Assembly: GCA_013150955.1 (NCBI GenBank)
Contig: JAADJD010000044.1
Span: 35,014-99,013 of the forward strand
Direction of reading: 5' to 3'
Length of the DNA stretch: 64,000 bases
Origin: Calditrichota bacterium
GTDB taxonomy: Bacteria; Calditrichota; Calditrichia; RBG-13-44-9; J042
Positions 5,747-14,143 of this stretch are shown piece after piece. Under the pieces are notes generated by a model that was not told the DNA's origin, ran no database searches, and saw nothing but the letters and a program-made list of their open reading frames with translations. The number at the start of each line of letters is the position of its first letter. Within the stretch, counting starts at the first letter, position 1. The position numbers were made by a program, and so were the translations under genes.

Positions 5747-8038
5747 ATGGCAGCGCGTAAGGGTAAAAAATTGGTGATTGTGGAGTCGCCGGCAAAGGCG
5801 AAGACCATTAATAAGATTCTGGGAAAAGACTATCAGGTGGCGGCTTCGGTGGGGCACATTATTGACTTACCCAAGAGCCGTCTGGGTGTGGATATTGAAA
5901 ACGGTTACCAACCGCATTACACCATCATTCGGGGAAAAAATAAGGTCATTCAAGAACTGCGGAAGGCGGCAGAAGCTGCCGAACAGGTATTGCTGGCCAC
6001 CGACCCCGATCGCGAAGGGGAAGCCATTGCCTACCACATTGCCGATAGCATCAAGAAGGTGAATCCAAACATTTTACGCATAGAATTTAATGAGATAACC
6101 AAACCGGCCGTGTTAAAGGCACTGGAAAATCCGCGGCAAATTGATATGCACCGGGTGAATGCCCAGCAGGCCCGCCGGGTGATGGATCGGATTGTGGGAT
6201 ACATGGTCAGTCCCGTTCTGTGGAAAACCATCTATCGGGGATTGAGTGCCGGGCGGGTTCAGTCGGTCGCGTTGCGATTGATTTGTGAACGCGAAGCCGA
6301 GATCGAGGCATTTACTCCGGTGGAATACTGGACCATCGATGCGCAGCTGGAAACGCCTGCCGGGGAAACATTCACCGCACGGCTTTACAGGATTGGCGAT
6401 CAGACCCTGGATCCCGATCGCTTCCGCATTGCAAGCGAAGTGGAAGCCCGGCAACACAAGGCCCGACTGGAAAAAGAAACCTTTCGGGTGGCCGATATTA
6501 AGAAGGAAAAACTCCATCGTAAACCCCCGGCTCCCTTCATCACCAGCACCCTGCAGCAGGAGGCATCCCGGCGATTTCGCATGAGCACCGCCCGAATCAT
6601 GGTCATTGCCCAACAGCTGTACGAGGGAATTGATCTGGGACCGCGCGGCAACGTGGGATTAATTACCTACATGCGTACCGATTCGACCCGAATTAGCCAG
6701 GAGGCTCAACAACGCGTTCGACAATACATTGCGGAAAGTTACGGCGGGGCGTATTTGCCCGAGAAGCCAACTGTCTATCGTTCTAAAAAAGGGGCGCAGG
6801 ATGCCCACGAAGCCATTCGCCCCACTTACATCGAGCCGGATTTTGAACCCCGAAAGATTCGTTCATACTTAACGGAAGAACAGTTTAAGATTTACGATTT
6901 GATCTGGAAACGCTTTGTGGCCTCCCAGATGAAGCCGGCAGAAGTGGAAAAGACCACGGTGGAGGTTCAGGCCGGTGAGTATCACTTCCGGGCCACTGGC
7001 GAGGTTGTGCTGTTCCGTGGATTTCTGCAGGTTTACCAGCCGGATTCCGAACCCTCGGAAACGTCTGGTGACGGCGAAAAGACCCCGGAAGACATCCCGC
7101 GCCAGATTCAGGTGGGCGATGTGTTAACACTGTTGGATTTAATCCTGAACCAGCGGTTTACCAAACCCCCGGCTCGTTACACGGAAAGTACTCTGGTAAA
7201 AACGCTGGACAAACTGGGGATTGGCCGACCCAGTACGTATGCGCAAATTATTTCCACGCTATTTCAAAGAAAATATGTGGAAAAGCAGGATCGCGCGCTG
7301 GTTCCCACGGAACTGGGTAAAACGGTGAATGATCTGCTCATCCGACATTTCCCGAACATATTTAATGTGAAGTTTACCGCAGAGATGGAAAACGAGCTGG
7401 ATAAAATTGAAAACCGGAAGGCTACCTACAAAGAAACGCTGGATGGGTTTTACTTTCCTTTCAAGGAGACGCTGGATCGGGTGACCGGCCAGATAGACGA
7501 AATCCGCAGTGGTTTGCAGGAGGACAGTTCCGAAATTTGCGACAAATGCGGTCGTCCCATGGTCATTCGCTGGGGGCGCAATGGGCGATTCCTGGCCTGT
7601 TCAGGCTATCCGGAATGTAAAAATACCCGTCCCCTGGAAGAGCCGGAAGAGGCTCCGGTTAGTGATGAAACATGCGAAAAGTGTGGGAGTCCGCTGGTGG
7701 TAAAGCGCGGGCGATACGGTGTTTTTCTGGCCTGCTCGCGATACCCCGACTGTAAATTTACCAAACCCCTGAGCACGGGAGTGTCCTGTCCCGAACCCGA
7801 ATGTCCCGGAACCCTGGTCCAGCGTCAATCGCGCCGCGGAAAGGTGTTTTACAGTTGTAGCGAATATCCAAAATGTGAGTTTGCCCTGTGGAATCCACCG
7901 GTGGCACAGGCGTGTCCCGATTGTGGATTCCCTCTACTGGAGAAAAAAAATACCCGCAGGGATGGCGAATTTCTTCAGTGCCCCAAATGTAAGCACAAAT
8001 TTAAAATGGAAGCCCTGACAACTGAGAATGTGGAATAA
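5747..8038 (+). CDS. topA: DNA topoisomerase I
   Basis: A 763-aa type IA topoisomerase that relaxes negative supercoils. The TOPRIM domain is at the N-terminus (LVIVESPAKAKTINKILG, and ATDPDREGEAIAYH at residues 84-97 with the acidic metal ligands). The active-site tyrosine is Tyr308 in GLITYMRTDSTRIS. From residue ~590 come four C-terminal zinc-ribbon units, three with clear C-x2-C...C-x5-C topology and a final CPDCGFPLL...CPKCKHKF. GGAGAGGG precedes the ATG. Its end overlaps the recombinase gene by 11 nt. Confidence 0.97.
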   Translation: MAARKGKKLVIVESPAKAKTINKILGKDYQVAASVGHIIDLPKSRLGVDIENGYQPHYTIIRGKNKVIQELRKAAEAAEQVLLATDPDREGEAIAYHIADSIKKVNPNILRIEFNEITKPAVLKALENPRQIDMHRVNAQQARRVMDRIVGYMVSPVLWKTIYRGLSAGRVQSVALRLICEREAEIEAFTPVEYWTIDAQLETPAGETFTARLYRIGDQTLDPDRFRIASEVEARQHKARLEKETFRVADIKKEKLHRKPPAPFITSTLQQEASRRFRMSTARIMVIAQQLYEGIDLGPRGNVGLITYMRTDSTRISQEAQQRVRQYIAESYGGAYLPEKPTVYRSKKGAQDAHEAIRPTYIEPDFEPRKIRSYLTEEQFKIYDLIWKRFVASQMKPAEVEKTTVEVQAGEYHFRATGEVVLFRGFLQVYQPDSEPSETSGDGEKTPEDIPRQIQVGDVLTLLDLILNQRFTKPPARYTESTLVKTLDKLGIGRPSTYAQIISTLFQRKYVEKQDRALVPTELGKTVNDLLIRHFPNIFNVKFTAEMENELDKIENRKATYKETLDGFYFPFKETLDRVTGQIDEIRSGLQEDSSEICDKCGRPMVIRWGRNGRFLACSGYPECKNTRPLEEPEEAPVSDETCEKCGSPLVVKRGRYGVFLACSRYPDCKFTKPLSTGVSCPEPECPGTLVQRQSRRGKVFYSCSEYPKCEFALWNPPVAQACPDCGFPLLEKKNTRRDGEFLQCPKCKHKFKMEALTTENVE

Positions 8039-8924
8039 ATTAGACCAATTCATTCAATATTTGATCCACCAGCGGCGCTATTCTTCACACACGGCGATTT
8101 CCTACGCAAACGATATCGGGCAATTCATTGATTTTCTGGAAACGCAATTCGCAACCGATAAAGTTTCCCCCACCGATGTCGATGTAGATCATATTAGAGA
8201 ATTTTTGGGGAATTTACTAATCACCGGAATGGAAAAGAGCAGCGTTGCTCGCAAACTTTCGGCGTTGCGCGCCTTCTTTCGTTATCTGGTGCGTCAGGGG
8301 GATATCGAAAAAAATCCCGCAGCAATTGTTTCGGCCCCAAAATTGGACCGAAAGCTGCCACAGGTCCTGAGTGAGGATCAGATGCAGCGATTAATGGATT
8401 TGCCCCCATCCGATACCTTCGAAGGCGTTCGGGATCGAGCCATCCTGGAACTGTTTTACGGAACAGGAATGCGACTGTCCGAGTTATTAGAGTTACAGAT
8501 GGGACAGATAAATTTTAGCAGCGGCATTATTCGGGTGGTGGGGAAGCGGCGCAAGGAACGCCTCCTTCCGCTGGGTCAAAAATCCAAAGAGGCTCTGGAG
8601 ACCTACCTGGACCTGCGCTCCCGAACCATTAAAGTTTTTCAGGATCCGGAACGGGTTTTTGTTACCGCAAAAGGAAAGAACCTGTATCCGGAAGCCGTTC
8701 GCCGGATGGTGAAGAAGTACCTTCAGCAGCTATCCGAACAGGAGCACCTGAGTCCGCATACCATTCGGCATTCTTTTGCCACCCATCTGCTGGATCGCGG
8801 AGCAGACCTTCTGGCAGTAAAAGAATTGCTGGGGCACGAAAGTCTGTCCACAACGCAAATCTATACCCATGTCAGTATGGAGCGATTAAAACATGTTTAT
8901 CGTAAGGCCCATCCAAGGGCCTGA
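8028..8924 (+). CDS. xerC: tyrosine recombinase XerC/XerD-like
   Basis: A 298-aa site-specific recombinase expected to resolve chromosome dimers at dif. An N-terminal SAM-like domain (residues ~1-90) is followed by the catalytic domain with the full set Arg149 (GTGMRLSEL), Lys173, His244, Arg247 (HTIRHSFATHLL), His270 (LGHESLS) and nucleophile Tyr279. XerC and XerD cannot be told apart from the sequence alone; position after topA favours XerC. The start overlaps topA by 11 nt, so translation is probably coupled. Confidence 0.93.
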   Translation: MWNKLDQFIQYLIHQRRYSSHTAISYANDIGQFIDFLETQFATDKVSPTDVDVDHIREFLGNLLITGMEKSSVARKLSALRAFFRYLVRQGDIEKNPAAIVSAPKLDRKLPQVLSEDQMQRLMDLPPSDTFEGVRDRAILELFYGTGMRLSELLELQMGQINFSSGIIRVVGKRRKERLLPLGQKSKEALETYLDLRSRTIKVFQDPERVFVTAKGKNLYPEAVRRMVKKYLQQLSEQEHLSPHTIRHSFATHLLDRGADLLAVKELLGHESLSTTQIYTHVSMERLKHVYRKAHPRA

Positions 8925-8965
8925 TAAATAACCTAACTCATCATCCTTAAACCAAGGAGGTTTCC

Positions 8966-9277
8966 ATGAACTTCACCATCACCGCCCGGCATTTTAAGCT
9001 TCCAGAAGATCTCCGTCGTTACATCGAGGAGAAAGTCGCCAGGTTGAATCGTTACTACGATGCGATTATCGGATTGGAAGTGATTCTGGGCTGGGAAAAG
9101 TTAATGCGTTATGCAGAGTTAAAGATCAAGGTGAACAATAAGCAGATTGTTGTGAAGGAGACTTCCGAAGACCTGCGAAAAAGCTTCGATTTTGCCCTGG
9201 ATAATGCGGAACGGCAACTCAAACGGTACAAACAAAAAGTGCGTACCAAGGATATTGATAAGATTCACTCTGCGTAG
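8966..9277 (+). CDS. hpf: ribosome hibernation-promoting factor, short form
   Basis: A 103-aa protein of the HPF/RaiA family that binds the 30S decoding region and inactivates or dimerises ribosomes in stationary phase. The family opening MNFTITARHFKLPEDLRRYI and the LEVILGWEK strand are clear. It lacks the ~60-aa C-terminal domain of the long form, so dimerisation would need a partner. CCAAGGAGG precedes the ATG. It follows the recombinase by 41 nt and ends in a strong terminator, so it closes the topA operon. An hpf next to hprK, as here, is frequent in many phyla. Confidence 0.9.
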   Translation: MNFTITARHFKLPEDLRRYIEEKVARLNRYYDAIIGLEVILGWEKLMRYAELKIKVNNKQIVVKETSEDLRKSFDFALDNAERQLKRYKQKVRTKDIDKIHSA

Positions 9278-9306
9278 AGATTGAAATAAATCATTGGCTT
9301 GATCGA

Positions 9307-9337
9307 GGGGACGTCCTTCGGGATGTCCCCTTTTTTT
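9307..9337 (+). terminator. rho-independent terminator after hpf
   Basis: GGGGACGTCC and GGATGTCCCC form a 10-bp stem closed by the stable loop TTCG, followed by seven T. Confidence 0.92.
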
Positions 9338-9601
9338 ACCCCGATCCAGCTTGCGTCTCTACATTTTTAACTATAAATTGCAGCAGCAAAATCGACCGGC
9401 GAGTATTTTTCGATTCGGATGAAGGAGATCCAGGAATTTAAAGAGCGTGAATTCGGTTTCGGTCGGCTTGAGTGATTTGGCAAGCGGTTAGTAACAGGAG
9501 AGAGGCCTAAATTTTTGGGAGAGATGAGTACACAATCCCATTTCCAGCAGTTATTCACCCAGACCATCCAGACTTAATTCAAGACCGGGAAGGTTCAAGG
9601 C

Positions 9602-10597
9602 ATGTTAAAGCCCAAACTGACCGTTGGTAAGCTGTACAAGGATACCCGTGAAAAACTTCGGCTGCATTTGATGACCACCAGCACGGGGTTTGATCGGGTG
9701 ATTACCGATAGCGAATTGCACCGGCCGGGACTGGCGCTGGCCGGATTCCTGGATTTGTTCACCTATCATCGCATTCAGATTCTGGGGAACACAGAAATCC
9801 GCTACCTGAATAGCCTGACCCCGGAACAGCGACGCAAGTCCCTGGAGCGGGTACTCCAGTACGAGATTCCCTGTATTGTGGTGACCGATCGCAATAAGCC
9901 CCCGAAGGAACTGCTGGAGATTGCCACCCGCCGATATATTTGTGTTTTCCAGACCGAATTTGCCACCACCATTTTTGCCCATTTTTTAAGCGATTACCTG
10001 AACAACGAGTTTGCCCCGCGAACGACCGTCCACGGAACACTGGTGGACGTGTACGGCATTGGGCTGTTGTTTACCGGGCGAAGCGGCATTGGCAAGAGCG
10101 AGATTGCCCTGGATCTGGTGGAGCGGGGACACCGCCTGGTAGCGGATGATATTGTCATCATCACTAAAAAGGCCGAAGAAATTTTGATGGGCGAAGGTCG
10201 CGAAATTGCGGAGCATCACCTGGAAATTCGCGGTCTGGGCTTGATTGATGTGCGGAGCATCTTTGGAATTCGGGCGGTGCGGGTCCACAAGCGGGTGGAA
10301 GTGGAAGTTCAGCTGGTGGATTTTGATCCCAATGCTGATTATGATCGCACCGGTCTGGATGAACAAAAGACCAACATCCTTGGGGTGGAAATTCCCCTGG
10401 TGGTGCTGCCCATCAATCCGGGTAAGAACATCACGGTCATTGCGGAGACCATTGCATTAAACCAGCTGCTTAAGATTTACGGGCATCATACGGCGCAGGA
10501 ATTTAATCGGCGTTTGCTGGAAAAGATGAAACGCCAGGAACGCGAGCACCTGATGCATTTAAAAATGCGCGACTTTTTAGACAAGGATTTTGAATGA
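9602..10597 (+). CDS. hprK: HPr kinase/phosphorylase
   Basis: A 331-aa bifunctional enzyme that phosphorylates HPr on serine and removes that phosphate, linking carbon status to regulation. The C-terminal catalytic domain starts near residue 135, with His144 (TTVHGTL), the P-loop GRSGIGKSE (159-167), the acid pair ADDIV and the family signature EIRGLGLIDVRSIFGIRA. Length is normal. GGGAAGG lies upstream of the ATG. The stop overlaps the start of an EIIA gene as ATGATG. No HPr or enzyme I gene is in the window. Confidence 0.95.
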   Translation: MLKPKLTVGKLYKDTREKLRLHLMTTSTGFDRVITDSELHRPGLALAGFLDLFTYHRIQILGNTEIRYLNSLTPEQRRKSLERVLQYEIPCIVVTDRNKPPKELLEIATRRYICVFQTEFATTIFAHFLSDYLNNEFAPRTTVHGTLVDVYGIGLLFTGRSGIGKSEIALDLVERGHRLVADDIVIITKKAEEILMGEGREIAEHHLEIRGLGLIDVRSIFGIRAVRVHKRVEVEVQLVDFDPNADYDRTGLDEQKTNILGVEIPLVVLPINPGKNITVIAETIALNQLLKIYGHHTAQEFNRRLLEKMKRQEREHLMHLKMRDFLDKDFE

Positions 10598-10974
10598 TGC
10601 GTCTGGGTGTGGTGATTTGTCACGGAAAACTGGCCTTTGAGTTGCTCCATACCGTGGAGCGGTTAATGGGGCGGTTCGAAAATTTACTGGCCTTTTCGAA
10701 CGATGGTGTGGCCCCGCAAACGCTGTTTGAGCAGGTGGTGGAAGCGATCCGCTCGCGAAAGGCCACTGAATTGTTGATTCTGGTCGATCTACGGGGCGGA
10801 AACTGCTGGCGCATCGGGAAAATGCTGGAGCGCGAGTTTGAGAAGGCCCATGTGGTCAGCGGTGTGAATGTTCCCATGGTCATTTCGTTCATTACCAAGC
10901 AGGAGCATCTGGCTTTTGAGGAATTGTCGCGAACGGTGGAACAGGATGGGCATCGCGGCATATTATTAGAGTGA
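10594..10974 (+). CDS. PTS EIIA component, mannose family
   Basis: A 126-aa single-domain EIIA-Man-like protein, expected to take phosphate from HPr. The likely phosphorylated residue is His10 in VVICHGKLA, the usual HG-x-LA position. The core LLILVDLRGGNCWRIG matches the family strand DL-GG. It overlaps hprK, a linkage common in bacteria whose PTS is regulatory and has no sugar permease. The membrane EIIC/EIID partners are absent from the window, which favours a regulatory role. Confidence 0.85.
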   Translation: MMRLGVVICHGKLAFELLHTVERLMGRFENLLAFSNDGVAPQTLFEQVVEAIRSRKATELLILVDLRGGNCWRIGKMLEREFEKAHVVSGVNVPMVISFITKQEHLAFEELSRTVEQDGHRGILLE

Positions 10975-11002
10975 ATGTAAGCCGTGGAATTTGGATTGTG
11001 TC

Positions 11003-11031
11003 TTGACAACCTGATAAATAGATATTATATT
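11003..11031 (+). promoter_or_regulatory. sigma70-type promoter of tRNA-Gly/tRNA-Leu
   Basis: Perfect TTGACA, 17-nt spacer, TATATT. The -10 box ends 12 nt before the mature tRNA-Gly. Confidence 0.85.
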
Positions 11032-11043
11032 TTTCAGCGGTTT

Positions 11044-11116
11044 GCGGGAGTAGCTCAGCTGGTAGAGCATAACCTTGCCAAGGTTAGGGTCGCGGGTTCG
11101 AGTCCCGTCTCCCGCT
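11044..11116 (+). tRNA. tRNA-Gly(GCC)
   Basis: A 73-nt cloverleaf. Acceptor GCGGGAG/CTCCCGC, D-arm AGCTCAGCTGGTAGAGC, anticodon loop with GCC between AACCTT and AAGGTT, T-arm GCGGGTTCGAGTCCCGT. CCA is not encoded (sequence continues CAAA), unlike the serine tRNAs of this window. Confidence 0.97.
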
Positions 11117-11159
11117 CAAATAAAGGTACTTGCCGAATGGCGAGTACTTTTTTTGTTTC

Positions 11160-11245
11160 GCCCGGGTGGCGGAATTGGCAGACGCAAGGGACTTAAAATC
11201 CCTCGGTCCCTTAGGACCGTGCCGGTTCGAGTCCGGCCCCGGGCA
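11160..11245 (+). tRNA. tRNA-Leu(UAA)
   Basis: An 86-nt class II tRNA. Acceptor GCCCGGG/CCCGGGC, anticodon UAA in GGGACTTAAAATCCC, long variable arm, T-arm CCGGTTCGAGTCCGG. Discriminator A, no encoded CCA. It follows tRNA-Gly by 43 nt and a terminator comes just after, so the two form one transcript. Confidence 0.97.
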
Positions 11246-11247
11246 CA

Positions 11248-11284
11248 AAAAAGGCTCTGAACACCAGATCGTCAGAGCCTTTTG
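11248..11284 (+). terminator. terminator of the tRNA-Gly/Leu unit
   Basis: AAAAGGCTCTGA pairs with TCAGAGCCTTTT around an 11-nt loop. A run of A before and T after makes it potentially bidirectional. Confidence 0.85.
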
Positions 11285-11362
11285 TCTTCTGAAAGCCTGA
11301 CCTGCTACCGGTTCGGCTCCCCAATTATTTACCTGCAGTTTTACCAACCCAATCGCTCAATT

Positions 11363-11431
11363 ATCCCGAATAATGCAATAAACCGCGAATCACGCGAATG
11401 AAACCCAAAAATATCTACAAAATCGCTAATA
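11363..11431 (+). repeat. dispersed element, left part interrupted by a second copy
   Basis: The left 69 bp of a copy (ATAATGCAATAAACCGCGAA through CTACAAAATCGCTAATAA) stop where a full copy begins. The join falls at the AATAAACCC that occurs both inside the element and at its left end. Confidence 0.75.
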
Positions 11432-11601
11432 AACCCAAATAATGCGTTAAACCACGAATTACACGAATGAATTCGAATAAAATCAACAAAATAGCGAAGA
11501 TATCCGGGAAAAAACTTTCATCCAGATAGAATCAAGTGCATTTTATTATTTTTACTGGTGTTAATTCGTGTAATTCGTAGGCTATTACTTAATCTGGGAT
11601 T
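11432..11601 (+). repeat. dispersed element, complete
   Basis: A complete 170-bp copy of the second subfamily (AATTCGAATAAAATCAACAA, GATAGAATCAAGTGCATTTT). Its right end AATCTGGGATT overlaps the TTA at 11600-11602 that is the stop codon of the minus-strand FAH-family gene. Confidence 0.85.
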
Positions 11602-12625
11602 ATGAGCCTGCCGCCGGTTTCCCGATGCGATTTTGTAGTGTGGTGAGTCCTTCTACCTCCAGCAGCACCTCATCGCCCGGTTGTATCCAGCGGTCCACTT
11701 CCACGCCACTGCAGCCAGGGATGGTACCTGTCCCCAGAATTTCGCCAGGGAATAGTTTCTCTTCCAGACTGGCATAGGCCACCATCTGTCCCAGGCTGTG
11801 TGTGGGATTGGCCGTTTGACCGCTGCCCCACACTTCGCCATTCACCCGAACGGTGGCTTTCAGGGATTCGAATCTGGGTAAAATTTCATCCGCGGTTACC
11901 ACCTCTGCCGCCATGCTGGTGGCAAAATTTTTGGTTTTAATGACCGGACCAAAGGGTCCTTCCAGAAATTCCTTCACCTGCTGGTCCCGGGCGCTGAAAT
12001 CGTTAATCAGGGTAAACCCGCCAATGGCGTCAAGGGCTTCTTCCGGGGAGGCATTGTACAGCGGACGACTCAGAATGACCCCGATTTCCAGTTCGTAGTC
12101 CAGCAGCTGGCTGTATTGCGGCCAGGGAATTTCCGCACCGTCGGGATAAAATTGCAGGTGGTTCCCCATGTAGTAAACCGGGACCTGATAGAACATGGGT
12201 GGAGGTAGCATCTTGGGGTGCGGTTTCCCGGTCAGTTTCTGATACATGCGTAAAACCTTCGCCTTTCCGGGGAGGAATCGTTGAATCAGTCCCCACTTGG
12301 CCTGTATGAAATGGGCCTCCCAGATGGAAAAGTCCCGGAACGACAACGGCTGAAACGGTAGCAGGGATTCTTCCTTTATTTGATCATCGAAATACTGATG
12401 TTCACTTTCCACAAATTGCAAAAGGGCATCCAGTTCGGTTTTCAGGTTGGGGTATGCCTGCAGAAAGGCGATCAAGTCATGGGCCACCTTTTCCAGCGAC
12501 GGCCCCTGTTGCCCGGCTTTTTTCATGGCTTTCAGGGCAGGATGTAAGGGAATCCAGTGGCCGTTGTGAAAAATGGCCAGCGTTTCGGTCGCATTTTTTT
12601 TAAGCCGAACCTTTTTGATTCTCAT
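11600..12625 (-). CDS. fumarylacetoacetate hydrolase family protein
   Basis: A 341-aa enzyme with a FAH-type catalytic domain. The metal-binding region is ELEIGVILSRP followed by GFTLINDFSARDQQ, and GTGTIPGCSGVEVDRWIQ with PGDEVLLEVEGL at the C-terminus are family hallmarks. Family members cleave C-C bonds in diketo acids or are fumarylpyruvate or 2-keto-4-pentenoate type hydrolases; the substrate cannot be read here. GGAGGAGAG lies 6 nt upstream of the ATG. The start overlaps the stop of the alpha/beta hydrolase gene (ATGA), so the two likely act together in degradation of an aromatic or keto acid. The stop codon lies in a repeat end. Confidence 0.88.
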   Translation of the reverse strand: MRIKKVRLKKNATETLAIFHNGHWIPLHPALKAMKKAGQQGPSLEKVAHDLIAFLQAYPNLKTELDALLQFVESEHQYFDDQIKEESLLPFQPLSFRDFSIWEAHFIQAKWGLIQRFLPGKAKVLRMYQKLTGKPHPKMLPPPMFYQVPVYYMGNHLQFYPDGAEIPWPQYSQLLDYELEIGVILSRPLYNASPEEALDAIGGFTLINDFSARDQQVKEFLEGPFGPVIKTKNFATSMAAEVVTADEILPRFESLKATVRVNGEVWGSGQTANPTHSLGQMVAYASLEEKLFPGEILGTGTIPGCSGVEVDRWIQPGDEVLLEVEGLTTLQNRIGKPAAGS

Positions 12626-13440
12626 TTTTGACTCTCCTCCTTCAGGGTTTTCCAGAATGCTTTCAGGGCATTGGTAAACGATTCCGGTTCTTCGATGGAA
12701 CTGCTGTGTCCTGCGCCCGGAATGACCACCAGCTGAGAATTGGGGATCAGGTCCTTCATTCTTTTGGCCTCGTCGGAGGTACGGGCAATATCCTGATCAC
12801 CGGTGATGATCAGTGTGGGCACGGAAATTTTAGGGAGCTCCTCCACCACGCTTTTTCGGTGAAAGATGGCCATGGCGGTTTTCATGGTGGCGGCTTTGTC
12901 CAGGCGGTCCCAATTGCTCTGAAATCGGGCCACAACGTCCTGACGGGACGGATCATTCAATATTTTTTGCCCGAACAGGGTTTTGGTAATCGGTTTTTTA
13001 ACCGGTCCCACGCCAAAAAACCGGAAAATATATGCCAGGGTTTTCCATTTGATCATTTTTCGGGGATCTTCGGCCTCGGCAGAGGTTTCGGCCAGAACCA
13101 GGCTTTTCAGGAGCTCCGGCTTCCGTGCCCCGATTCGGATGCCCACAAAGCCCCCCATGGACAATCCCACCCAATGGCAGGGAATGGCATTTAGTTTTTC
13201 CAGTAATTCCAGGGCATCCAGGTACAATTCATCCATGTCGTAACCATCCGGGGTGGCTTCACTGCGTCCCTGCCCCCGCCAGTCGAAGGCAATGCAGCGG
13301 TAATCTTTCTGCAAAGCCTCGATCTGGGGCTGGAACATATCCCCATTCATGAGAAAGCCGTGGGCAAAAACGATGGTCTCCGTTCCGGAGCCGGCTTCCT
13401 GGTAAAAATAATTGGCACCGCGTACCTGTACAGTTGGCAT
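12622..13440 (-). CDS. alpha/beta-fold hydrolase
   Basis: A 272-aa serine hydrolase. Nucleophile Ser94 in VGLSMGG, oxyanion-hole HGFLMNG near residue 27, acid in TGDQD and His in GAGHSSSIEEP. A cap region of ~80 residues lies between nucleophile and acid. The start at 13440 is preceded by GGAGGAAACA; an upstream in-frame ATG lacks such a site. Coupled to the FAH-family gene, it resembles lactonase or meta-cleavage-product hydrolase pairs, but the substrate is unknown. Confidence 0.88.
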   Translation of the reverse strand: MPTVQVRGANYFYQEAGSGTETIVFAHGFLMNGDMFQPQIEALQKDYRCIAFDWRGQGRSEATPDGYDMDELYLDALELLEKLNAIPCHWVGLSMGGFVGIRIGARKPELLKSLVLAETSAEAEDPRKMIKWKTLAYIFRFFGVGPVKKPITKTLFGQKILNDPSRQDVVARFQSNWDRLDKAATMKTAMAIFHRKSVVEELPKISVPTLIITGDQDIARTSDEAKRMKDLIPNSQLVVIPGAGHSSSIEEPESFTNALKAFWKTLKEESQK

Positions 13441-13760
13441 TGTTTCCTCCATATTATAGTTTATTCCAAACTGCAAGATATTATAAAAATTTTTAATAAA
13501 ATTCTATACTTTATGCCAAAAAGTATGTGATTCTACAGTGCCAGCGGCCGGGTGGTTTTCCCCGAAGAGCGAAGTATTCTCGCAATATTCGGGATCAGGC
13601 GTTGTTGCCAGTTACCGTGCAAAAATCACCGGAAAAGGACATTCCTTTACCGACGGTTTGTTTTACTTTTTGAGATCGGCTGGCCTGACACCTGAAATTG
13701 CAATTTGTGAAAATTTCAGAACGAGAACCGCAGAGAGAGTTTAGCCAAAATGATGTATTA
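13441..13760. other. intergenic, promoter region of hydrolase pair
   Basis: No gene was recognised. On the minus strand TTGGCA-17-TTAAAA can be found around 13499-13527, a weak promoter candidate for the hydrolase pair. The remainder shows no structure that I can name. Confidence 0.4.
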
Positions 13761-13928
13761 AACCCAAATAATGCGTTAAACCACGAATCACGCTAATGAA
13801 TTCGAATCATATCAATAAATCACGAATAAACCATGAAGCGAATTTTCTTCCAGATCCAATCCGACGGATTTTATTGTTTTTATTAGTGTTAATTCGTGCA
13901 ATTCGTGGTCTAATGCATAATTTGGGTT
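13761..13928 (+). repeat. dispersed element, complete, first of a tandem pair
   Basis: A 168-bp copy, forward, with the AATTCGAATCATATCAATAA type of left core. The right end TTTGGGTT is shared with the next copy. Confidence 0.85.
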
Positions 13929-14079
13929 AAACTGCGAATCACTCGAATGAATTCGAATCATATCAACAAAGTAGCGAATATCCAGGAAAACATCTTTATC
14001 CAGATAGAATCAAGTGCACTCTATTTTTTTTGTTGGTATTCATTCGTGTCATTCGTGGTCTACTGCGAGTTCCGGGTTT
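13925..14079 (+). repeat. dispersed element, second of a tandem pair
   Basis: It begins directly in GGGTTAAACTGCGAATCACT, so the first ~15 bp of the left arm are provided by the end of the preceding copy. It ends TCCGGGTTT. Head-to-tail joining through GGGTTAAAC is also seen at 51931. Confidence 0.8.
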
Positions 14080-14143
14080 AATTGTTTATTCCGAAAAACA
14101 AGAAGACGATGCGTCATGCCAGGCCATTCGACTGGCAAAATGT

